NCBI GenBank assembly: GCA_009761415.1
Contig: QUOL01000010.1
Location: 806,001 to 870,000 of the forward strand
Direction of reading: 5' to 3'
DNA: 64,000 bases
Origin: Sarcomyxa edulis
Taxonomy: Eukaryota > Basidiomycota > Agaricomycetes > Agaricales > Mycenaceae
Of this stretch, positions 45,381 to 56,614 are shown in pieces. A program made the position numbers and the translations under genes. Each line of letters starts with the position of its first letter. Position 1 is the first letter of the stretch. The notes beneath the pieces are model-generated. The model ran no database searches. It was not told where the DNA came from and worked only from the letters and a program-made list of their open reading frames with translations.

Positions 45381-48143
45381 CTATTTTCTGGCCGCACTGA
45401 TGAGCGCAGACAGCCCACGGAGTCTCGTGCGCCAATCATCAGCATAGAGGAACCGTACTAGACCGCTCGCAAATTCCCTACGAAATAAGTCAGCGCAAGA
45501 ACAAAGGAAAAGACGCGTTCAGTTGCACTCACCAGCTTTGCAACAGTGATCGGATAGGATAATCCAAGACTTTCGGGATGCTAGTTTGGATCAAGGATGG
45601 CCATCGGTCTACCATGATGGCTTTGGGGTTAGTGAGTGCTCGGAGACCTTCCGGGCCACCTGCGAAACCTTGGTCAAACCACGGAGGAAAACGACATATC
45701 TAAACGATTATAAATACCGAATCGTCCGTATCCGCTATATTTTGTTCCTCCAAAAGGTAAATCTTGACTGTATCATGCGACATGTCAGGGCGAGTTGGTC
45801 ATATCACAAAACGAAAGACACCTACTTCAACTGCAGATTCACGGATTAGAACATGAACGGAGGAGAAAAAAGAGGAAAGAATATGAACTTACATAGAACA
45901 CACCGAAATCGTTCACAGAAACCATGCCACACTCCAATTCTTTGGCAACTTTCACGCATAGGTCTTGGTCCGGACCAAAGACGCTAGCACCAAGACCGTA
46001 CCTCGTACCATTAGCGATCTCAACCGCTTCTTCCACGGTATCATAAGGCATTAGAAGAGCTACAGGCGCAAACACTGAGAAAACCAAAAAGGAAGAGACA
46101 AGGGGACAAAAAGTAAGCGGTCAAAAACGTCAACAGAGCATTGGTGTCACTTACATTCAGATTGCGCAATCTCCATCGTATTATCCGCAGGTCCCACAAC
46201 AGTAGGCTCAAAATACGACCCATGCTCCATATAAACATGATTCCACTGTTCTCCACCGACAATCTTCGCCCCATTATTTTCCGCTTCCCTAATCAGATGT
46301 TCAAGACCACGGAATCGAGCCGACGAGATCATGGATCCACAATCTATGGTGGAGACGTAACCTTCGGGAGAAGGTGTGAGGACAGACCCGAGGCGGAGTT
46401 TTTGGACGCGTTCGGTTACTTTTTCGAATAATTCGTCGTATTGGGATCGGTGTACGATTAGTCTTTCGATGCCGATGCAGTTTTGGCCCGAGTTTTGGCT
46501 GGGGGGTAGTAATATGGACGTGAATATCGCGCACACGCGCAAGATGAAGATGGAAGGACGTACAAGATACCACGCATCCACAGACTCAGCCATTTATCGA
46601 GGTTAGTTTCTGGTAAGATGATAGCTGGATCCTTGCCTCCTAGTTCCAATGTAACAGGTGTTAGATGTTCTGTAGCTGCGATTGCGACCTATAACGATAG
46701 AACACCGATCAGATATCATCATATTGTATAATGAGCATCAACAACCTTCCGTCCAACTTCCTCTGAACCAATGAAAGTGATATGCTTGATTAGAGGTGAT
46801 CTCGTCAACGCATCCGCTTCTTCCGGCCAACAACAAACGACCTAGACGTCATGGTAAGAGCAAGGATCAAGATCGCATTGAGAGCAAGATACAATGGAAA
46901 GGAACGCCAACGCACCTGAACGAGCTCTGGATCATGTCCACATACCACCAAACACCTCTTGATGACGTCCACAAACCAAGTAGTCGACCAGATCACATTT
47001 TCAGAACATTTCAGTACACATGCGTTTCCTGCGAAGATGCTCGCAAGGATGGGAGACCAGGCGTTATGAAGAGCTAGCATTGGAAACAAACGATGTGAAT
47101 AACGCGTCTTAGCGAGACGAATAGGCTGGTGACATACGGTAATTCCATGAGACAATTCCAGCTACCACTCCCAGTGGCTCATAATGTACCTGTGATTTCT
47201 TGTAACAAAGAACGAGGTTGCTCGATCGAGTTTCAGGTCGCAAAGCCTTCTCCCCATGGGCGATGAGCCATTCCATTTTCGAACATGTCGTTAGAATCTC
47301 TCCAAGAGCAGCATCCACGACTATTCACAGGACCAAAAACAGTATCAGCAACCAACTCTATCAAAACCAGAAGATAGAGACACTAACACGTCTTCCCCGA
47401 ATCACGACACGCGACCCTCGCACAATCATCCTGATTATCCACCAACCACTTATTCAAACTCCTCACCACGCGTCTCCTCTGCCCAAAGCTCGTCTCCCGC
47501 CACGTCTTCTGCGCCTCCTGCGCCCGAAGGATCTTACCATGAATATCCGCTTCATTATCCGCTACGAATATACCCAAACTCAACCCTGTCGCCGGATCGA
47601 AACTCGTTATGTATTTGTTTCCTGGGATCACCATGGGTGGTAATAAGTCTGAGTCGTCGAGGTGCGAGTCGAGTCGGGCGTTGGGGATGATGTGGCCTTC
47701 GTATTTCGGGTTCGATGCCTAGATATAGAGGAGGGGTAGGTCATTCCATTCATGTTATTGCAGTTGTTACTGCTAGAACATACCGCAGGAGGGTCCATAG
47801 TGAACGGAACGGCACTATTATTAGCATTCTGATACCGTCTGAAGACTAGCCATATCCCGAGAGCGAAAAACGCGGTCAGTGGGTAGACTACGTCTATCCC
47901 CGTGTGGTCGTCGTCGTCGTCGTTCGATGAGAGACTTAGGCTGATGAGTGGATGCAAAGCCCATGAAATAAGAGAGCTCATCGCGTTAGCGTTGGACTGG
48001 GAGTCGCTACTAAGACTCGGACGACCAGCTGCAGCCTGAGGACGGAAACAAGGTCGAGACGCGTGGTTGAAATTTCGAGTCGGGCGTGTTCTAAATTTCG
48101 CACAATCACACGACCTGGCTTTCTTAGTGCGTTCAACGACCAT
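45381..48143 (-). CDS. MSC7: Msc7-like aldehyde dehydrogenase, membrane-anchored
   Basis: This multi-exon gene encodes an NAD(P)-dependent aldehyde dehydrogenase of the Msc7 type. The first exon contains a hydrophobic segment (VVYPLTAFFALGIWLVF), consistent with a membrane anchor. Dehydrogenase landmarks follow in order: PLGVVAGIVSWNYR, NAWSPILASIFAGNACVLK, HITFIGSEEVGRKVA, LELGGKDPAI (general base Glu), QNSGQNCIGIER (catalytic Cys), YFEPTVVG, IANGTRYGLGASVFG and ECGMVSVNDFG. The C-terminal extension after the fold (WEFASGLVRFLYADDWRTRL) is as in fungal Msc7 homologues. The last intron is phase 2 and joins QS to W-EFAS. The start at 48143 has a good context (A at -3, G at +4); an internal ATG at 47981 is an alternative. 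The role in yeast (meiotic recombination phenotype) is poorly understood, and the substrate is unknown. Confidence 0.9.
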
Positions 48144-48286
48144 TCTTCGTTTCTAACTAACTATACTCATATCATATCATAGGTGATTCTCGTCTAACCT
48201 GGCAGAAAGTTAATTGGTGAGCAATTTGACAATGTCCGAGGGATATCACTGACATAGATCCATCGAAACTCCGAGTTGGATCGGGC
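48144..48286. promoter_or_regulatory. Short divergent promoter region
   Basis: Only 143 bases separate the start codons of the dehydrogenase gene (minus) and the F-box gene (plus). The two genes probably share control sequences. No TATA box is obvious. Confidence 0.6.
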
Positions 48287-49546
48287 ATGCCAATCCCAAG
48301 TCTACCCCGTGAAATCTTCGACGCTATCATCGACCACCTACACGATGACCAGAGTGCACTCATGAATTGCAGCCAAGCATCGTCTCTCCTACTTCCCTGC
48401 AGTCGATACCACTTATACTCCGAAGTCGTTTCACAACCCAAGGACCTGTTATCATTTCTGTCACTCTTATCCACTCCGTGGAACACCATTTCTCCTGTGC
48501 TTCATACCCTCACTATCCAAGGTCGCCGGGGAGGTGTATTCGGTCAGATGGGTGACGTCTATCCGGCCTGGAATCCTCCAAAGCTCCGAAATGGATCCCG
48601 CATCATCGCACATCTTCAGAGTGTGAGTTCCGTCAACATAGTACGAATCGACTGGGGGGCTATCCAGGCTCAAGTCCGAAAGGTGCTCTCCAACCTTCGA
48701 GGTGTGAAGAGGGTCAATCTGGAAAATAGCACATTCGACCTCGACACCCTGACGGCATACATCTGCTCGATGCCTAAACTGGAAACACTGTCTTTCCAAC
48801 AACTTCGTCTCCTCCAAGTCGATGTTGCGGAGAGCTCTCTAAATTCTAGCATTGCAACACACCCGAGTCCCCATTCTCCCATCCGCATCATGATATTGAC
48901 ACTCGATCTGAGTTGCATGGAAAAAGTCAGTCTTCTTCTCAAATGGTTCCTTTCTTTCGAGATCCTCCCTACCATCCAAAAACTCTGTCTAGCTGGGTCA
49001 CCCATCCTCGATCCTGCAGAAGTGGCTATCTTGAACCAATTCATCGCCACTATCGGTCCATCGTTAGAATGCTTGCACATCTTCTTCAATCTCAAACACG
49101 AGCGAACTACCCTGACGCAATACTTCTCATCCATCAATTTCAGTCCGTGCACCCATCTTCGAATCTTGCGCATCTGTGGCCCTCATCATATCCTATCGAT
49201 CGTGGAACATATCATTCCGGCTATCGTCTCTCAACTCTCTTCCTCCGCACAGATCATCGAAGTGTCTTTGGACTTGTATACGGAGATTCTCACTTCGATA
49301 CCTCTCTCCACGTGGGTAGGATTTTTCGGATTGTTGCAACACCCGTCATTTAGTTCCCTCCAGAAGGTTGATATATGTCTCCCTTCCTTCCTGAAGCAAT
49401 ACGACATTCTTGCGTCTGGAGAAGATGGCAGGGAACATTGTGCCGCTCTCAAATCTCGTGGCGTTATGATAAATGTGGAATTCACCTCGTCTTTTTCGCG
49501 GGGTACGAGGTTATTCTTGCGGCAGAGCTTCGAAACACTGGGTTGA
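48287..49546 (+). CDS. F-box protein
   Basis: This single-exon gene encodes 419 residues. The N-terminal motif IPSLPREIFDAIIDHLHDD followed by LMNCSQASSLLLPCSRYHLY is an F-box-like Skp1-binding helix set. The remainder has irregular Leu-rich segments consistent with the divergent LRR-like C-terminal part of the F-box proteins that are expanded in mushroom genomes. Such proteins usually select targets for ubiquitination in SCF complexes; the target here is unknown. The frame is intact from ATG to TGA. The gene is divergent to the dehydrogenase gene. Confidence 0.8.
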   Translation: MPIPSLPREIFDAIIDHLHDDQSALMNCSQASSLLLPCSRYHLYSEVVSQPKDLLSFLSLLSTPWNTISPVLHTLTIQGRRGGVFGQMGDVYPAWNPPKLRNGSRIIAHLQSVSSVNIVRIDWGAIQAQVRKVLSNLRGVKRVNLENSTFDLDTLTAYICSMPKLETLSFQQLRLLQVDVAESSLNSSIATHPSPHSPIRIMILTLDLSCMEKVSLLLKWFLSFEILPTIQKLCLAGSPILDPAEVAILNQFIATIGPSLECLHIFFNLKHERTTLTQYFSSINFSPCTHLRILRICGPHHILSIVEHIIPAIVSQLSSSAQIIEVSLDLYTEILTSIPLSTWVGFFGLLQHPSFSSLQKVDICLPSFLKQYDILASGEDGREHCAALKSRGVMINVEFTSSFSRGTRLFLRQSFETLG

Positions 49547-50446
49547 TTCTAATGAAATGTGGGTAGCAATCGAGGTCCAAAATCTCATAGGGCTTGGTCT
49601 TCAACGAATGAAATGGTATGCATTCGTGTGAGGCTTGCGGCGTATTGGTGGGGTGGGATGTCCCCCTCACGAACTCACTCTCACCGTTTTCCACATCAAT
49701 TCCGACCGGCAGACTTTTCCAAAGACTTGTAGCGCACGGCTACTGGGCAAGATGTTGGTTGGACTATCTAGAAAACAAACGGGAACCTTGTCTCCAAGTT
49801 TCACAATATACCCTCTATTTTTGCCGGGTATCGAATACTGATGCGTCGGCGGTCTCTATAGATACTTGGGTTATGAGATCGAGCTCTCTTTCGTTATGGT
49901 CGTGAGCCTGGAAGGAACCGGGCTCCGTATAACATCTCTGTGTTGACGCAGTCCACCCAGCACTGTGTTGAGTATCCTTCTGGATGCTTGGACGTGGCAT
50001 TCGACATTTGCAAAAGACGACGCTGGTGGACGTCATAACATGTGGTGAGTGGACTAGCGCATCGCTGGCATCGTTTACTTGGCTGGCTGGCTGGATGGCT
50101 GGAACTAACACCTTTTTGCTCAGTACGCGTCTCATCATGATCTAATCCTAAACAGTGATTTCTCCATCAAGTGCACGTACTGACTGCATCACGAAGTTTC
50201 GCCCTTCCTTCAGATATGTACTCTTGGAGTGCGTTCGAGTCCTAGCTAGCCTAGTATACATGAGTAGTATATTAGCTGTCGACTCCCAGTAAATTGATGA
50301 ACCTCAAAGTGGTCTTGGAACTGAGCGAAATTGGAGCAAGCATGAGATTGAGGGTGCTTACCTAATAGCGCCTCTCAACTACACTCTCCAGCGAAACACC
50401 ACAGGACTTTGACTGTGATTCCGACTAGTGCTGTCTGCTCTTCGCG
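49547..50446. other. Intergenic, F-box gene to KNR4
   Basis: No gene is supported. A short GGCT/GGAT tandem run (ggctggctggctggatggct) lies at about 50084-50103. The right end holds the KNR4 promoter and 5' untranslated region. Confidence 0.5.
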
Positions 50447-52824
50447 ATGGGCTGGCTTTCTTCCCTTTTCTCTTCAGATAATAATCCACCTCAAAATATA
50501 CGGAAAGGTCAAGCCATGTCCTCGACACACGAGGCTTTCTCCCTCCCAACCTCGTCTCCAATTCTCTCTTCCCATTCAGACGTATTCCATCCAGACGGTC
50601 TGAATACACCAGATCCTGACTCTGCTGTCAGTCCATCATATACATACCCACCCGCAGGAGGCTCTTATGGCTATGTTGCAGCATCGTAAGTACAATCCAT
50701 CCACTTTTCTATCCATTTCACATTTAATCCTCGTTTAACATCGATACAGCGCCCAATCTCACTCCCGACCACCGTCTTTACTTCCAACCCACCATGATCC
50801 TCTTCATACTCCCCTGACTCCCCCATCAGGTTACCCACCTCTCGCAAGGACATGGTCACGACTACAAACATGGCTCACTCGGGAATACCCCGAACTGGGA
50901 GATACCCTCAACTACGGAATCCTACCCCAAGACCTAGCCCAGATAGAAATGCAATTCGGCTTCGCTCTCCCAGCCGTCGTACGCGAATCCTACCTCGTCG
51001 TCGACGGTCAAGAAGCAGAGTCTGCAGCTGGATGTTCCGAAGGTCTTTTTTTCGGACTCACCCTCCTACCCCTCGAGGACGTCCTAGAAGAATGGAGGTT
51101 CTGGCGAGAAGTCGACGATGATCCAGTAACAGGTGCTAACCCTCGTCTACGAGACCTCATGCAATCTATACCACCCGGTTGGGTTAGAAAAGAATATTCA
51201 CAACGAGGTTGGTTACCTCTTATTACTGATAAAACCGGTAATTATATCGGTATCGATCTCAATCCCGCGGAAAGTGGTTCGGTGGGGCAGGTCATTGTGT
51301 TTGGACGCGACTTCGATACGAAAGTCGTCCTGTGGAACGGAGATGGTGTGGCGGGTTGGGCGAAGTGGTTGGCTAGTTTCGTAGAAGAATTAGAGGGAGG
51401 TGAAGGGTTTGAGATTGGTGCTAGTAATGAGGCGAGTGAAGGGAGTGAGGATGATGTCGGTTATGAGAGTTACTTCTATGATGGAAGTGGTCGGGGTCAA
51501 GGAGACGGTGGGGGTGACTCGGGATCGGGAGGTGGGCTTCGTTTGACGGGTGAGTATAGAGGGTGGAGCCCGTTAGAGGCATGGGCAGACCGGAGTGTTA
51601 GACGATGGTACGAAGCAGGCGTCATTCAAGATGACCCCATGCTGCAGGAAGAAGAGGAGGATCTGAAAGGAAAGGTATAGCTACCTCACTTCTCTCCATC
51701 GAATCCTCACCCATCCGTTGATATCAATATCTCAATAGGGACCAGAAAAAGCTGTCGGCCTCGGTGTCCTACACATGCCCGACGCAGCTCAAGTACACAT
51801 CCCCGTACTCGCAGATATCAGTGAACCCACCAACACCAACACCCATAATCGTACTCACACTCATAATCACACAACATCCCGTCCACGACCAACAGACCTC
51901 CCAACCATCTCCATCACCAAACCCCCCGCACCATTACCCGTAGACGTCCCAACCCCCCACGACATCGATGTCGAGTCTCCATCAGATCCAATGGCGGATA
52001 CTGTTCATTCTCCGTTCACTGATGATTTAGAATCGGGGTTGGAGTCGCGTATGAGGGAGGTGGCTATTACACGTACCACCACGCGCGAGGTATCAGCGGG
52101 AGGCGGACTACCGACGAAACCACCACAATCTCATATCCATGAGATTGTCGTTCCGACTGCTACTGTGTCTGTGTCGACGCCTATCATTATTGTCGATCAA
52201 CAACAACAACAGCAGGAGCCACCGACAAGTCCTCCAGACCTCCTTGCGGATTCTGCACCTTTAGAGATGGTGACGACGCCTATTGAACCATCATCTCCTG
52301 CCCGACCTGAAGTACCACTGTCGACTTCTACAGCAACAACACCAATAGCAGCTGTTGCTCCCGCTCCCATCACAGTCCCTGCTCCCGCCTCTGTTCCTAT
52401 CCCTGCTCCCATTCCTTCCGTCACTGCACCCACCACGTCCCTCCTAGATAACGCGGTCTTATCAGAAGAGCCCGAGCACGAAGACCATGACAACGCAGAT
52501 GATGCAGAACCCCAAGAACAAGATCCAGACACGACCATCCGCCTCATAGGCGGTGGAGGGACCGCTGGTATCGTCTCCGAAGACTCCAACCCTCCTCATC
52601 CTGGCGCTGATGACGGGGAATTAACGGACACAGGATCCATAACATCCGCAACATCCGTCACATCCGCTGGCGGTACCAAAACCAAAACCAGGGGGACACA
52701 TAAGAAGACGAAGAGTGGGTTGGCTGGGTTGAAGAAGTTGGGACATTTGGGTGGGTTGAGGAAGAAGGATTCGGTTAGTAGTACTGGTGGTGATGGTGCC
52801 AAGGACGCGTCGGATTCAAAGTGA
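50447..52824 (+). CDS. KNR4: Knr4/Smi1-like cell wall assembly regulator
   Basis: Three exons encode a protein starting MGWLSSLFSSDN. After a Ser/Pro-rich region comes the SMI1/KNR4 domain: WSRLQTWLTREYPELGDTLN, IEMQFGFALPAVVRESYLVV, GLFFGLTLLPLEDVLEEWRF, WLPLITDKTGNYIGIDLNP, GQVIVFGRDFDTKVVL and WAKWLASFVEEL. Knr4/Smi1 in yeast links the Slt2 cell-integrity pathway to beta-1,3-glucan and chitin synthesis. The C-terminal 350 residues are low-complexity (Thr/Pro/Ala-rich, a short polyQ, then Lys/Gly-rich), as in fungal orthologues. The first intron splits the codon of SAQS (50689 to about 50751); the second follows KGK (51675 to about 51739). The stop is TGA at 52822-52824. Confidence 0.92.
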
Positions 52825-53336
52825 TATTATCATCGGTACGGTACCACCATTTGTTTCGGTTCTTTCTCTTTGGTTCGGACCAAGGCCTTCTTCTCTCTTT
52901 TTTGTTTCGCGTTTTGTTTTTCTGGCCTACCTCCTTACCTTTTCCCTTCCTTTTCCCTTCCTTTACCTCAATCAGCTGGCTAATCTTTCTCCTCGCTCAA
53001 GCATTATTACATCGACAGACAGACAGACAGTATCAGTCACGAATCACTTCTTTCTTCTTTCTTTCCTGTGTATTCTTTTTTGCGCATGACATCTACTTAC
53101 TTACACTTTTAAGCTTTCACATGGCACGAACGACTTTTTTTTCTTTCCTTCTTTTTATACCCATGGTTGCAATCTGGCAATCCATGCTATTTCAACTTAT
53201 AGGAATCAATTGACAATGACAACTACTGCTAATAATCCTCTTTCTTTGCTGCGAGCTATAACCATAGCACTGGGGTTTGGATAGAATGAGCCAGAGCCAG
53301 AGAACCTGACTGCAACGGTAGTAGCTGATCACTGTC
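52825..53336. other. Intergenic, convergent 3' ends
   Basis: Pyrimidine-rich sequence (about 52855-53000) after the KNR4 stop is probably its 3' untranslated region. A CAGACAGACAGACAG run lies at about 53014-53028. No gene is recognised. Confidence 0.5.
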
Positions 53337-53922
53337 TTAGCAGTGTGCATGTACAGAACACGCGTCAAAACGTTTCAGCCCCCTCCAACCAGGCTGCGAA
53401 GCATCGTTCGTAAGAGCGAATGCTTTGCATTCTGCTTCAATGGCATCAACATCAGGACAGATTATGTATCCGTGGTTGTGGAGTTGACGAATCGCTTCCT
53501 TAAACCAGACACGACAAGTGAAGATTAGCTCGATGTACGTGTCGATGAATGGGTTGGATAATGGAATGCCCTTCAGTAGCGCGATGATGGGGTTGAGGTC
53601 TCTGGGATGGTTGATAGTGCCTGTACATGAATATGATGCTGGTGAGCATCCGGCCGGGGCGCTGTCGCAATGCAGAGTAAGTACAGTTTATCGACGTACC
53701 TATCTTGATAACGGCTGCGACGATGGGTGACTTTGTCAATGTTTCTGACGGTGGGTCTTCGAAAAACCAGTGGTTTGATACCTGTTTCGCGTGCAGCTTT
53801 ATGACATTATCTCTGTCGTACGCGATGCAGATCGCCCAATGAAATGTCCCGGGATCTGCACGAGAAAGGAGGACAGCATAGATTTCTTGTCGTTCAAGGG
53901 CATCGAAGTCGCGATCGAGCAT
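53337..53922 (-). CDS. Small uncharacterised fungal protein, two exons
   Basis: Two exons are joined by an intron with donor GTACGT near 53701 and acceptor ACAG near 53625. The start is ATG 53922 (MLDRDFDALERQEIYAVLLS) and the stop TAA at 53337-53339, giving about 170 residues. Recognisable features are FHWAICIAYDRDNVIKLHAK, an N-terminal beta-rich part, and in exon 2 PFIDTYIELIFTCRVWFKEA plus a helical tail. This arrangement resembles a family of small proteins that is common in mushroom genomes and has no assigned biochemical role; no function is claimed. No signal peptide or membrane segment is seen. It lies convergent to KNR4. Confidence 0.6.
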
Positions 53923-54192
53923 GATCCGACGGTCAGCTAGATACGAGAAAGCGGCGAGATCACGATGCACAGAGAGACAGAAAGACAGCCAACTCTGGTC
54001 GCAGTAGATAGAAGCCTACTAGAGCTAGCGTAGAAAGAGTGGGAGCCGTGACAAGTTCAAGGTCAAGCTTTCAAGTCGCATCGCGTGATCTAGACGCGTC
54101 CGTTCTGACACGGTTCTCGACGATCATTATTTCAACGAAAACATATCTTAGGACTACCGTTCTCAAGAGTACGCGTCTATCAATGTATCATT

Positions 54193-55830
54193 TCAGTCAA
54201 GTGTAAGAATTATACAACACAAACCTTCCTCCCGGTACTTCGCTATCTTATCGAGTTCTGACAAATCAAGTGGTCTTCCTATCACCTTTGCATCCACCTT
54301 TCGCAATCGCGCGATCGATCGAATCGGAAGGAGAGCGTCTGACCACCAGCGCGATGCCACTATATCCATGATATCTTTTGTTCGAGTGAGAATAGGGTCC
54401 TCGGAACCTCTATTTTCCTTGATGATTATTTCTTGGAGACGAGGAAGTAACGGGTCCGACTCGGCGTATGCAAGAGCTTCGAAGATTCCGGCTGAGCATG
54501 CACAATCGATCAAGGAAAAATAGACGAGTGATGGGATGGCGCGAAACAGAAATTTGAGATCTGAAGATTGTAATGGGAAAGAAAAACTTGTGATGGTCAA
54601 CGATGTCAACGCAAAAAGCGAGCAAGCTTGCATGGCTACAAACGCGTTGATTGGAAATTTGCGAGACTTCGCACCCTTGATGGACATGGTACGCAGCGCG
54701 GGAAGACTGAAACTGTCGAGGAAATTGTCGATTGCAAAAAAGGTAATACCCTGGTGAACAAGATGGAGATCTTGTAGACGTGGAAGGACGACCCTTGGGA
54801 AGTCGACTTCGGAAAATCCGTTGGGCCACAGCAGGCCCAACGTCAGTTGTTCCAGATTGATGCATCGTGAAAATAGAGCTAGGTGCGGGGACTCAAGAAT
54901 GTAGCTACGAATCTCGAGATGGGTCAGCTGCGACCAAGGGAGATTCAGCTTCCGGAGATTATCGTGCCATAAAACGGACATGGAATCGAGCACTACACTC
55001 TTCAGATGGGGTGCATCCTCAAACACCGTCAATACACTCGTCCAAACGTAGCCCTGACTTGGTTCGGGATCTAAGTCCGGGTTCTGAATCAAGTCCGAAG
55101 TCAACGTAAGTTGCAGGTGCTCGAGAAAGCGCATCGAGTGGTGGACCGTAGAAAGGCTAGGTATGAATCCGGCGACGAGAACTAGGTAAAGCCGTTTGCA
55201 TCGAGGGAAATATGGAAGTAATGCGTTCATGATTATAGATAGATGATTCGCGTTACTCTCATCTCTGGTGTTCATGTCCAGAATTAGAGGAATAACTCGA
55301 GCTCGTTCCAAACAAATCTTCGCCAGATTCAGCACGCGGTCGCGGTTCCTTTTGTAAAAGCAGATTGAAATGTGTCTCCACAGTTCCGGAAACTCGATGC
55401 AGATCTGTCTCCAATCTCCACAGACCTGGCCAAGCGATACAAGAGCTTCACAACGTGCAAGAGAGTTGGAGTCCGGATTGAGATGTAGGACGAGGACTTG
55501 ACGAAAAATCTCCCGCAAAATCTCGGGGGGTACGCGCTGGATGGGTGAGATACTTTTTTGGATGATGGGTGAGGGGTTTTGTTGGATGGGTTGGATGACT
55601 TTCTGAATGGGTGAGATAGTTTTCTGGACGGGTGAAATAGTCTGCTGGATGGGTGAAATAGTCTGTTGTAGGGGTGAAATAGTTGGCTGGATAGTTGACA
55701 TAGACTGATAGTGAGAATATCGCAGGCACTTGAGGACAATGTACACAACAATGTAGACGAGCGCAACAATGTCGGCATCCACAATGGTGAGAACAACGAT
55801 GGGATGGCTAGTCGATTGGGAGGCATCCAT
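54193..55830 (-). CDS. F-box/LRR-type protein with N-terminal hydrophobic segment and heptad repeats
   Basis: This single-exon gene encodes 545 residues. Residues 10-35 are strongly hydrophobic (IVVLTIVDADIVALVYIVVY) and could span a membrane. Residues about 46-98 are seven-residue repeats of the type TISPIQQ. An F-box follows at about 96-150 (IQRVPPEILREIFRQVLVLH, LGQVCGDWRQICIEFPELW), the standard form of mushroom F-box proteins, then a long irregular Leu-rich region. It probably acts as an SCF substrate receptor. The membrane segment before an F-box is unusual; if real it would tether the complex. The upstream start at 55830 is the first ATG in frame; an internal Met (MSTIQP, residue 44) would remove the hydrophobic part. 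Confidence 0.8.
   Translation of the reverse strand: MDASQSTSHPIVVLTIVDADIVALVYIVVYIVLKCLRYSHYQSMSTIQPTISPLQQTISPIQQTISPVQKTISPIQKVIQPIQQNPSPIIQKSISPIQRVPPEILREIFRQVLVLHLNPDSNSLARCEALVSLGQVCGDWRQICIEFPELWRHISICFYKRNRDRVLNLAKICLERARVIPLILDMNTRDESNANHLSIIMNALLPYFPRCKRLYLVLVAGFIPSLSTVHHSMRFLEHLQLTLTSDLIQNPDLDPEPSQGYVWTSVLTVFEDAPHLKSVVLDSMSVLWHDNLRKLNLPWSQLTHLEIRSYILESPHLALFSRCINLEQLTLGLLWPNGFSEVDFPRVVLPRLQDLHLVHQGITFFAIDNFLDSFSLPALRTMSIKGAKSRKFPINAFVAMQACSLFALTSLTITSFSFPLQSSDLKFLFRAIPSLVYFSLIDCACSAGIFEALAYAESDPLLPRLQEIIIKENRGSEDPILTRTKDIMDIVASRWWSDALLPIRSIARLRKVDAKVIGRPLDLSELDKIAKYREEGLCCIILTLD
55536..55695 (-). repeat. 21-bp coding minisatellite (TISPIQQ heptads)
   Basis: About seven imperfect 21-bp units in tandem encode TISPLQQ, TISPIQQ, TISPVQK, TISPIQK, VIQPIQQ, NPSPIIQ and KSISPIQ. 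The most 5' units are nearly identical and those nearer the F-box are diverged. Confidence 0.85.
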
Positions 55831-56614
55831 AGACCCTGATTTGTCAGGAACATTCGACTGCGATTAGGCAAGTCCATGAGTATTAGGATGTTGTGTTAGC
55901 TATCTGATGCTCACCGATTGCTCCATTTTCTAAGAGAGAGAGAATCGGTTTGTAGTCTGAAGCCAAGGGTACGTCGCCTGAATGTGTGGCTCGACAAAGT
56001 GATGATGGTAGTTTCGGTGCAAGCTCGATGTCACAAAAAGACAATCCTCTTTGTGTCACCGTCACGTGCGGTTACACGTGCGGTCACGCATTCCATGATC
56101 GAGACATATCTACAATTTCACTGTTTCGGACAGTTTCGACAAAAATTAGTAGGCGACTATATACTGCCCGGACAAGGCTCGGGATGCTCCCTGGATACTT
56201 GCAATGCCAGGTTGAGCGCCAGCGTTGATATCCGTGGTCTATGATTGAAGGTGAGTAGATATCCACTTGCAACAGTGCCAGGTTGAGCGCTGGCAGCGTT
56301 GATCTCCGTGGTCTATAATTGAATGTGAGTAGATATCCACCGATGCCATAAGCTGATTTATATCCATCTGCGACCGTTTCTAGCGCTATATGTGGCTTTA
56401 CCTCCTGCCCTCGATATACCCTTGTAGTTACGAGGCAATGACAGCAATCATATCCTGTGCTCACGACAGACAGTTGCCACACTCTTTTCTTGATACTTAG
56501 CCTTTGAAGAGATCCCTTTACCTTCAAACTTCAAGCCCCCTTGGATCGGCATACACAAAAGTCGTGTTCATTATCTCTCCTACGGCCCTCATCTGCATCA
56601 AAAACATATATCAA
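55831..56614. other. Intergenic with a tandem duplication
   Basis: This is a divergent promoter region between the F-box gene and VTS1. Two direct copies of a sequence of about 70 bp (56198-56266 and 56267-56340), sharing CCAGGTTGAGCG, CGTGGTCTAT and GTGAGTAGATATCCAC, lie side by side. No gene is recognised. Confidence 0.6.

Noticed and set aside
44884..45447. 187-codon plus-strand open frame
   Set aside because: Overlaps the aldehyde dehydrogenase exon in antisense, begins at a non-ATG codon and has no family motif.
50081..50110. GGCT repeat as a possible CRISPR-like or regulatory array
   Set aside because: Only a few 4-bp units; a simple microsatellite.
52197..52589. Cys/Ser-rich minus-strand frame
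   Set aside because: Antisense of the low-complexity C-terminus of KNR4, including its CAA/CAG run.
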